Origin: Dendrobium chrysotoxum
Lineage: Eukaryota; Streptophyta; Magnoliopsida; Asparagales; Orchidaceae
Direction of reading: 5' to 3'
DNA length: 64,000 nt
Assembly (NCBI GenBank): GCA_019925795.1
Contig: CM034300.1
Coordinates: 32,475,591 to 32,539,590 of the forward strand
Part shown: in pieces, positions 56,501-64,000 of the stretch
Layout of the letters: every line of letters begins with the position of its first letter
Position numbering within the stretch: the stretch's first letter is position 1
Notes under the pieces: generated by a model
Databases searched by the model: none
What the model saw: only the letters and a program-made list of their open reading frames with translations
What the model was told of the DNA's origin: nothing
Position numbers and translations under genes: made by a program

Positions 56501-57207
56501 GAGAATATCCCAATAAAATTTTATTATGATGAATTTTAAAAAATTTATATTATTTTAAAATGAGTGCTATATATAAATAATAAATTACTTTTAATGGCAC
56601 CAATCTCAAAGTAAATAAAATAAATAAAATTTTATGAATAAAAATTTAAAAAAGAAAAGAAAAATATAAAGATAATTTTGATTTATAATTCGATGAATTA
56701 AGCATGTGTTTTCCTGAATTAATTCAAATTAAGGATACTTAAGAGTAACTAATTAGCATTTCTGTGTCTTAGAACATTTGTGGCGGTAAAGAGATAAAAA
56801 GCTTAATGTCTCAGCTCTAAACGAAAATCCATCACATTGATAAAAGAGAGGGGTACGAAAGTAATAAGCGACACCAATATTTTTATGTAGAAAGGGGAAA
56901 AATCACAGGGCCTGAGCTAGTTAAAAATGATTCTACTAGTATTTGTTTTTGGTGACATATCAAGCATAATAAAAATTTAATTGACAATATTAAATTAGTT
57001 TATTATTAAAATGATAAGAAAAACATTAGGATTGCCGATTGAACATGACAAGATGTTTAAGAACTTAATGATTAATTATGTTGCTAAAACTTTAAATAAT
57101 TTATAAATAATCTAAATTTGAACTTTTATGTATGTAACGAAAACTATATAAAATATATATATAAATTGATTAGGAATTGCACATGACCTCATTGGTTAAT
57201 TTCATTT

Positions 57208-57209
<2 letters not shown>

Positions 57210-57249
<40 letters not shown>
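57210..57249. repeat. (TA)n microsatellite
   Basis: About 40 bp of alternating T and A. Confidence 0.95.
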
Positions 57250-57250
<1 letters not shown>

Positions 57251-58032
57251 TTTGACAATTATTGATTATGGCAAAAATATCTGAGACAATTGAAGACCTT
57301 CGTGACAAGATTATAGTTAAATTGAGCTGCTCGATTAGACAAATATAATAAACTTAAGATTATTCAATTATAATATCACTCAGATGTTTGATAAGTGATC
57401 AATGATCGAAGGAATCCACATAGACACTACGATCAAGATTTTAGATTTTGACCAAATTTATTAAAATGCTCCTCTAAAAGAGGTCATAAATATGGTCTCA
57501 TTCTCTACATGAAGGAGAGCTTCAAGAGTTAAATAATTTTTAAAAGATAAAAATTTAAAATAACAATAAATACATGCACATTATTTGTTATAAATTATTT
57601 TTCTTATCATAAAAACAATCACAAAGTTGTTTCAAATAAAACTTAGGTCTATTTCAGATGGCTGCAATATTGTTGTATAAAGTTGGTTGTAAAGTTACTG
57701 TAAATATAACAATTTTCCATTTATGATTGCAGAAAGAAGTTTTTCATCATAGAAATTTTTAAAAACCGTAAAAAATAGCAGTCAAAGGAAATTGTGATTA
57801 CTATAGAAAAAGTAAAGCAGTTATAAAGCTGTCCCTAAAATACCCTTAAAATGGTTAATTAGTGATGCTTGTACTGTTTTATGCATGAAATAACTTGAAT
57901 TTTGTTGAGAAATTAATGTGTAATTAGAGAAAATATAACATTTGTAGCCCCTTTCAATATAAAAATTTGAAAAACTCCCTCACCGTTATTAGTAGATACT
58001 TGATTTGATCAGTAATAAGAAGTCAATATTAA

Positions 58033-58098
58033 TTAAGCCCCCCTCTTGGTTAGCCTCGGGCGAGTTCTTTGAGGTTTAATAACATTCATGAACTTTTA
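58033..58098 (+). repeat. Element 2 3' LTR, terminal piece
   Basis: AATTAAGCCCCCCTCTTGG and GGTTCTTTGAGGTTTAA-like text through GAACTTTTA, equal to the last part of the 5' LTR (about 44270-44334). Directly followed by the TSD. Confidence 0.88.
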
Positions 58099-58103
58099 AT
58101 TTT
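58099..58103. repeat. TSD ATTTT, right copy, element 2
   Basis: Matches 42540-42544. Confidence 0.8.
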
Positions 58104-58630
58104 AACTTTATCTCTTAGAGAAAAGAGAAATAATATAAGTCTAATAGTATCATCACTAACACTATTAGACTTAAATATTATACAAATTTCTAAGAAGATA
58201 ACTAAATGTAAACTAGGATCTTCTACAAGCTTTCCCTATAACTGAGAGTTTTAAACCATATGAATAATACCAAGTTCTAGTTCAAAATTATTAGCTTGGA
58301 TTGTAGCCATATTTATTCTCCAATGAATTCTACAACATAAAGGTTTGCATAATCCTTAAGAGGTCTATAATGATTTTGCTAGAATGATTTAGCTCTAACT
58401 CAAGTTCAGCCATTTTCAAAATCTTTCTTATTTTTAAATATTAGAAAGGGTTCTTTCATTTTTATGATTAAATGATAAAATTTCTTTTCTATGGCTAGAA
58501 AGCATGGAACTAAGAAAAAAATTAAATATATAATTCATGATCAAAGCAAAAAATTAAATAAAAAAAAATGAAAGTATGTCATCTATGCAATTAATTTAAT
58601 AATATAGTAAAAATTTTACATAAAGGAAAA
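58104..58630 (-). pseudogene. Athila-like gypsy gag 5' part, right of element 2
   Basis: Minus-strand sequence that resembles 62790-63300 throughout (shared AGTATCATCACTAACAC and TTCTAAGAAG-type text, and the CAATGAATTCTAC and GGTTTGCATAATCCTTA blocks). It is the start of gag and its leader after the PBS. Joined across element 2 it continues at 42539. No open frame of note. Confidence 0.75.
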
Positions 58631-58634
58631 TACT

Positions 58635-58652
58635 TCCTCGATAATGGTGCCA
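58635..58652 (-). other. Primer binding site, tRNA-Asp type (gypsy copy a)
   Basis: Minus-strand TGGCACCATTATCGAGGA, a decayed form of TGGCGCCGTTGCCGGGGA, the PBS typical of Athila/Tat elements. Confidence 0.8.
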
Positions 58653-58657
58653 AAAAT

Positions 58658-59918
58658 TGATGAGGGCTATGGAGTAATCTATAAAATTGTGAAATAATTT
58701 AGGACTCTATCAATCCCTAACAATGCTTAAGTCTTCTTTGATATAAAAATTATAAAACTCCACTAAATATACAAAAGTATATGTACCAAATCAGGTAATA
58801 AAGGCATATAATAGAGTGTCAAACCCATGAGGAAGTATTTTTCGAAAATCTTCAACTACTATTTACTCTAATTACAAAATTACCAGACTTAATAAAAAAG
58901 GATGTTGTGGAGATTCAATCACTTAAATAAATTAGATGAAGACAATGAATACACTATATAAATAAAATATTTTTGATTAATGAATATAAATAAAATTTTT
59001 TTTTCTTAATAAATCTCTTTAATTGTAATGTCATTTAGAGCATATGCATCTCTAGATCTCTATCAAGCATGTAGGGACAAAGGATGTCCACTAACTTCTT
59101 ATGGGTATATCTTCTCATTAAGAATTTAGAACATTTTATACCCTATGCCTAGGTACACTGCATACTAATTCAATATTCATAATTATGCTTGCTTTGCTCC
59201 ATAAAGGATCCATATTTCACCTAATTTTAATAACACATATGGCCACTATGTGCATTAAATTAGAAACTAGTAATATTGAAAATATCATTTCAAATATTTA
59301 AATAATAAGAGAACTCATTAGTATTATATGTGATATTTACATCATTAATCCAAAACTAGAAAGTTTAGCCAAACATGGAGTGAAATTAAATCAAACTCAT
59401 TTTCATTGATAGCATGATAGAAGAAAAATACAAGAGAAAGATATCACCAGAATGATTCAATAGATCTCCTCTACACTCCTTTTTACTTACAAAATTGCTT
59501 CAACAAAAACAAGCTAAACACTTTAATGATGGTATCAACTACTTCCCAGAATTTCTTTAGTTATCACCCTAAGGGAAATTTAGAGAAACACTCTAAATTA
59601 TACTGAAATTATCCAATTTACTGAACTCCCTTATAAATATAACACAATGACTATTTTTTAAAAAACATAAAGTAGGAAACTTGAGCTACAGCTCTTTAAA
59701 GAATAGCGATGCTGTGCCTAATAAATGAACTAATGTCTTAGCATTACTATTTTGGCTCCCTCATGGAGGTTGCTGACATGGATCAATTACTTTATGAACA
59801 GTTACGTCATTTTACTAACAGGTCGTGTCTTTGGGAAGTTATAACTACTATGCTATGACATTGCTGACTTTTGAAAGCTATAACACTAAAAAGGAAATTT
59901 TGGCACCGAGGTGTTATA
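58658..59918 (-). repeat. Athila-like gypsy LTR
   Basis: About 1.26 kb. Its minus-strand start is TATAACACCTCGGTGCC at 59918 and it ends by 58658, next to the PBS. The inner 600 bp match 63350-63898. It serves as 5' LTR for the gag at 58104-58650 and also abuts the deleted pol at 59961, so it may be shared by two element bodies. Confidence 0.8.
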
Positions 59919-59960
59919 GATTGTATAGTTAACTTTTATTTTAATGCCAATCAAATATAA

Positions 59961-60170
59961 TCAAAATTTATAAAAAGAAAAAATAATAGTTAACAATTCT
60001 TTTTTAATTATTATTGTATAATTATGTTGTACATAATTCAAAGTGTTGCTAGCATAAAAAATGAGATGAAATTTCTTATCTTGTTTTTTTCTTAGAACAA
60101 CACCAATTGTAATGTCTTTAGCATAATACATTACTATAGGAGGTAAAGACCAATCAGAAGTAATAATCAC
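59961..60170 (-). pseudogene. Gypsy RNase H, N-terminal part
   Basis: Minus-strand frame with ITSDWSLPPIVMYYAKDITI, GVVLRKKQDKKFHLIFYASN and NYTIIIKKELLTIIFSF. The family has CDASD where YYAKD stands, so the catalytic Asp is lost. It stops near the junction with the LTR at 59918. Confidence 0.88.
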
Positions 60171-61250
60171 TAGAGCAGTAATTAAATGTTATTTTAACTG
60201 TATTAAAAGATTCAAGATAAGCAAAGTTACATATAAAAGGAAAATCCTTCTCCAATAGTTGACATAAGGCTTTAGTAATTTTAGAGAAGTGCTTTAGAAA
60301 TTTTAGAGAAGCCTTTAGTAAATCTTCTATAAAATCTTGTAAGTCCAAAAAAACTTTTAATGCCTTTAACCAAATTGGGAGGGGGTAATTTTTCTATTAC
60401 CTAGATTTATGCAATATCTACTTCCAATCCTTTCTTAAAAACTTTATGCCATAAGATAACCCCTCCTTTATCATAAATTAACACTTCTCCCAATTTAACA
60501 CTAGATTTATTTCTACAAAACTTTTTAAAATAGAAATTAAATGTTTAAGATAAGAATCAAATGTATTTCCAAATATAGAGAAATCATCCATGAAATTTTC
60601 AATACCCTGCTCAATTAAGTTTGAAAGATAGACATCGTACATCTTTGAAAAGTAGTAGGAGCATTATAAAGACCAAAAGGCATTCTCCTAAAAGAAAAAG
60701 CTCCATAAGGACTAGTGAAAGTAGTTTATCTTGATGTTCAGGTGCAATAAAAATTTGATGATATCCTAAATATCCATCTAGAAAATAATAATATGAATTC
60801 CCTAGCAACCTATCTAGAGTTTGATCAAGAAAAGGAAAGGAAAAATGATCCTTTTTAGTAGCTTTATTTAATTTTCTATAATCGATGAAAATCCTCAATC
60901 ACAAAATAGTTTAGTGGGTATATTTTCATTGTGTTCATTTATTATAACAGTTAGTCCTCCTTTTTTAGGAATACAATGAATAGCACTAACCTAAAAATTA
61001 TGTGAAATATGATAAATAATCCCAACATCTATTGATTTAAGAATATCTTTTTAACATCTTTCATAGAAGGGTTAAGTCTTCTTTGATGGTGAACATTTTG
61101 TTTTGAATTAGTTTCCATTAAAATTTTTCTACATGCAAATTGGAGGACTAATCCCCTTAATGCCAGCAATTTTCCACCCAAAGCACTTTTAAAATTACTT
61201 AACACCTTAATCATCTCACTGTCTTGAAGTGGTTCTAAATTTTTTAAAAT
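60154..61250 (-). pseudogene. Gypsy reverse transcriptase
   Basis: Pieces: 61214-61029 has NVHHQRRLNPSMKDVKKIFL, the RT entry block. 60898-60611 has FIDYRKLNKATKKDHFSFPF, LDQTLDRLLGNSYYYFLDGY and GYHQIFIAPEHQDK, with the first catalytic Asp. The YVDD region (about 60540-60600) is in stop-broken sequence and reads MDDFSIF-like. 60348-60154 holds DLQDFIEDLLKASLKFLKHF and CQLLEKDFPF of the thumb/connection. Confidence 0.9.
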
Positions 61251-61252
61251 AA

Positions 61253-61620
61253 TTATAAGAAAAGAAGAGTTATTTTAAAATATATATACTTGAGGTGACA
61301 AGGTAAAGCATTAAGCTCTAAAGTAGAGGAATCCTCAATGGATGGTTTTAAAGTTATCTCAAAAGAATATGTTTCCAATAATGCAAAATTTTTATAGGTT
61401 AAGTTTTCATTCCTTACTACATATGCTCTTGGCATCTTCTATTACTCCTCTAGGTTAAGTGAAAGATATGTAAACTAATTGAACAATAACATAAGTATGT
61501 TGAGCCTCTCCAATAACTAGTCTTCTAAAAATAGAAAGCGGCATGAGGTTAATATTTAATCCCAAATCACATAAAGCCTGACCACATAATTTATCTCCAA
61601 TAGTTTAAATAACGGAAAAA
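61253..61620 (-). pseudogene. Gypsy protease and linker
   Basis: The minus strand near 61530-61600 reads ALCDLGLNINLMPLSIF, the Athila-type protease active site (DLGASINLMP), with catalytic Asp kept. After stops, 61435-61253 gives FEITLKPSIEDSSTLELNAL and PCHLKYIYF, the linker that leads to RT in this family. Confidence 0.85.
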
Positions 61621-61679
61621 ACTCCTTAGGTCCTTAAGTTTTTTAGGAAGTTTCTTTTAAATTATAGCACTTCACTTTT

Positions 61680-63177
61680 AAGTTAATGCCATAGTTTCAA
61701 ATTCCCCTATCTTATTTTTCTTATTTAAAATATCCTTCATGAATTTTACAGATGTGGGCATTTGTTCTAAAGCTTCAAAGAAAAGTATATTAATAGCTAA
61801 TTGCTTAAACACCTCTAAAAATTTTGAGACCTGGTTATCTAGATTTTGTTTGAACAATCTCTAAGGGAAAGGTGGTGGTGGTCACTCTTCAACTCTCCTA
61901 ACTAATTTCAATTTTTTTATATAAGTTCATGTTATTCTATTGAAGATTTTTCTTTTATTGCTCCACTTCACTATCATCCTTTTCATGCCAATCAATATCT
62001 TTGTAAGGATCTCCTAAATCTTTCTTGCTTCTAAGTTAGATAATATGACACTATTCTTCCATTTTCTTAAAATTTATCAACCTAGCGAGTTTCCCTATTT
62101 GAACTTTAATTTTTTAAAGAGCATAAGATTGATTTTGTACTAGGATTTCTAATTATAAAATAATGTTTTCCAAGGGTATTCTCTCATTCCTTACATGATA
62201 AAGTTGTTCGAAAGGTGAGGGAAAGCGCTGTAGTGCTACATGTCTAAACTTTGCGTCGCTTTAATTTTGGAATTGATGTTAAAATTACCACCTCCATCTG
62301 TCATATTTTTAATCTTCAAGTTATCCAATTTTTTAGAAATTGCAACAACTTGTGCAGTCAATATTAATAAGCATCAGATTCATAAATTTTAGTAACTTTT
62401 TAAGGATTTACCCCATCAGCAGGCCAATGGAAATAATTAGTAGTCATTTTCCCTATTAATTCATAGCTTTCTAAAATGGCTTAGACATAATGTTCCTCTA
62501 GTTGCAGCATCAATTATAGCTCTAAGAGATCCTACTAATCCATTATAAAATATTTAAATAATCAACAGATCAATTAAAGCATGATGCAGACATTTTTAAT
62601 CATTTTTTAAAATTTTTTCCTACTCTCATAAATGGATTCTCCTTCAAAATGAATAAAAGAAGTTAAATTATTTCTATGTTAGATAAATTTTTAAGGTGGA
62701 AAATACTTAGCAAGAAACTTATGAGCCAACTCATTCCATGTAGTTATAGAGCCTAGGGATAAACAATTTTACAACATTTTAGCTTCTTCTCTTAAGAAAG
62801 GGGAAACAATCCATGTCTAATAGCATCATCACTAACACCATTATAATTAAATGTTGCACAAATTTCTAAGAAGCTAGCTAAATGTAAATTAGGATCTTCT
62901 ATAGGAGTTTCCCTAACTAATTATTTTGAACCATTTAAATAACAACTGGTTTTAAATCAAAATTATTAGTTTGGATTATAAGTATATTTATACTCCGATG
63001 AATTCTATCTACTAAAGGATTTACACAATCCTTATGAGGTCTAGAAGCATTTTTCTCTAACTCAGGTTTATCCATTTTCAAAATCTTTTTGGTTTTCGAA
63101 ATTTAATAAAGGGTTCTCTCAATTTTAGGATCAAATGACAAAAGTTCCTTTCTATGGCTATAAAGCATACAACCAAG

Positions 63178-63230
<53 letters not shown>

Positions 63231-63300
63231 GATCAAAGAAAATAATAAAATAAAAAAATGTATGTAGGAGTAACTATGTAATTAATTAAATAATTTAGGT
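61680..63300 (-). pseudogene. Gypsy gag
   Basis: No long frame, but family blocks are readable: FFEALEQMPTSVKFMKDIL near 61720-61790, and WAHKFLAKYFPP-like text with SFIHFEGESIYESRKKF near 62610-62745, followed by LFKYFIMD (the FYNGL region). The leader continues to the PBS at 63325 and contains a (TA)n run. Confidence 0.8.
63180..63224. repeat. (TA)n microsatellite
   Basis: About 45 bp of alternating T and A in the gag leader; absent from the related leader near 58520. Confidence 0.95.
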
Positions 63301-63324
63301 AAAATTTTATAAAAAGACAAATAC

Positions 63325-63342
63325 TTCCCTGATAATAGTGTC
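63325..63342 (-). other. Primer binding site, tRNA-Asp type (gypsy copy b)
   Basis: Minus-strand TGACACTATTATCAGGGA, a decayed match to the Athila/Tat PBS; same position relative to the LTR as 58635-58652. Confidence 0.7.
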
Positions 63343-63349
63343 AAAAAAT

Positions 63350-63898
63350 TGATGGGGGTTTTTGAGTAACCTATAAAACTGTGAAATAATTTAGGGATAT
63401 ATCAATCCCTAATAATGCTTAGGTTTTCTTTGATATAAAGATCATAAAAGACCCACTTAATATACACAAGTATAATAATAAAGTGATAGAGTAGCGTGTG
63501 AAACCCGCAAGAAAGTATGTTATTCAGCAATAACCTACAACTATTTAATCTATTTATAATGTTATCCAACTTAATAAAAATAGATTTTGTGGAGATTCAA
63601 TCACTTAAAAAAAATTAGATGAATATAAATAGCATATTTTTCCTAGTGAATCACTTTAATTGTGATATTATTCAGAGCATATGCATCCTTAGATCTCTAT
63701 CGAGCTTATAGTAACAAAGGATGTCCAACGATTTTCTACTATTATATTTACTCCTTAAGATTATAGTACATTTCATACCCTATACCTTGGTATGTCACAT
63801 ACTAATTTATTATTCTTGGTTATGCTTGCTTTCCTTCATCGAGGCTCCACATTACACTTAATTTTAACTACACATATGGTAATTATGTGCATTAAATT
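63350..63898 (-). repeat. Gypsy 5' LTR, truncated by copia insertion
   Basis: Matches 58658 to about 59270 (shared GTGAAATAATTTAGG, ATCAATCCCTAA, AGAGCATATGCATC, TTTTAACTACACATATGG against TTTTAATAACACATATGG). It is interrupted at 63899. Confidence 0.85.
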
Positions 63899-64000
63899 TG
63901 TTACAATCTAGGATCCCTAGTCTATGATTTTGATGATGACAAACATTATTGATTGAATTATTACTTTTCTCACTAAATATTTTAGATATTTTTTCTATCT
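63899..64000 (+). repeat. Start of a plus-strand copia LTR
   Basis: TGTTACAATCTAGGATCC then GATTTTGATGATGACAAACA and ATTATTGA, matching the start of element 2 LTRs (42545 and 52195). It runs off the window, so a further copia element probably begins here, inside the gypsy LTR. Confidence 0.8.

Larger units (their letters stand above)
53922..58032. other. Unidentified ~4.1 kb insertion in element 2 3' LTR
   Basis: Very AT-rich block between the two pieces of the 3' LTR, so it arrived after element 2. It has no RT, integrase, transposase or host domain that I can read. It holds a 158-bp-offset direct repeat (about 56264-56340 and 56422-56500), repeated TTTAGTATAA strings (54033, 55647, 55735), and a (TA)n run (57210-57249). 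A 66-codon open frame at 55999-56199 has no known motif. The ends show no clear terminal inverted repeats or LTRs. It may be a non-autonomous transposon, a Helitron-like capture or inserted genomic DNA. Confidence 0.65.
42545..58098 (+). mobile_element. Sirevirus-like copia retrotransposon (element 2), nested
   Basis: Plus-strand element. 5' LTR 42545-44334, PBS 44337-44351, gag, protease, integrase, RT, RNase H ending 49100, spacer with palindromes, accessory ORF 50667-51760, two PPTs, 3' LTR 52195-53921 continued at 58033-58098. Without the insertion in its 3' LTR it is about 11.4 kb, like element 1. It lies inside Athila-like gag with TSD ATTTT. Far more decayed than element 1: gag-pol is broken by dozens of stops. 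Confidence 0.9.
58658..63898 (-). mobile_element. Athila/Tat-like Ty3/gypsy element, integrase deleted
   Basis: Minus-strand element. Partial 5' LTR (63350-63898), PBS (63325-63342), gag (about 61700-63300), protease (about 61440-61620), RT (60350-61250), start of RNase H (59961-60170), then an LTR (58658-59918). RT before integrase order and the RT sequence mark Ty3/gypsy. The rest of RNase H and all of integrase are absent. Many stops throughout. Confidence 0.85.

Overview
The window is plant nuclear DNA, almost certainly from an angiosperm with an AT-rich genome, and it looks like a repeat-rich intergenic or heterochromatic block. Evidence: Ty1/copia elements of the Sirevirus (SIRE/Maximus) type primed by initiator-Met tRNA, an Athila/Tat-like Ty3/gypsy element with a tRNA-Asp-type primer site, and L1-like LINEs carrying DUF4283 ORF1 and an RNase H domain. 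I cannot name the species. I found no intact host gene, rRNA, tRNA gene or CRISPR array; every recognisable coding region belongs to a retroelement and all are broken.

Layout. 1-886: old copia LTR piece. 1954-2408: short 5'-truncated LINE with target-site duplication (TSD). 3034-14588: complete 11.6 kb minus-strand Sirevirus-like element (element 1) with 5-bp TSDs, two LTRs, PBS, two PPTs, gag, protease, integrase, RT, RNase H, a spacer full of palindromes, and an accessory ORF. 14594-21393: AT-rich tandem duplication (period about 1.4 kb without insertions) split by two LINE insertions (15926-17364 and 17993-20341), each with TSDs. 21394-22560: old copia LTR. 23584-30547: complete 7 kb LINE with 14-bp TSD. 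30562-34479: AT-rich sequence, largely unassigned. 34480-42317: internally deleted copia element (element 4), its 3' LTR split by another LINE (35022-38333). 42318-63898: Athila-like gypsy material on the minus strand, whose gag is split by a plus-strand Sirevirus-like element (element 2, 42545-58098, TSD ATTTT); the 3' LTR of element 2 is itself split by about 4.1 kb of unidentified DNA (53922-58032). The gypsy LTR at the right edge is in turn entered by another copia LTR at 63899.

How the parts fit. Gag, protease, integrase, RT and RNase H would have served copy-and-paste transposition; none is now translatable end to end. Many stops are in-frame and look like C-to-T decay (Gln or Arg codons to stop), as expected for silenced, methylated transposons. 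The most interesting signals are (1) dense arrays of a 15-bp palindrome (ATCGTCCNGGACGAT or ATCGTACNGTACGAT) in the LTRs and in the internal spacer of the copia elements, with matching changes in the two half-sites between elements, (2) an accessory ORF after pol that is recognisably shared by three copia copies, and (3) the unidentified insertion at 53922-58032.
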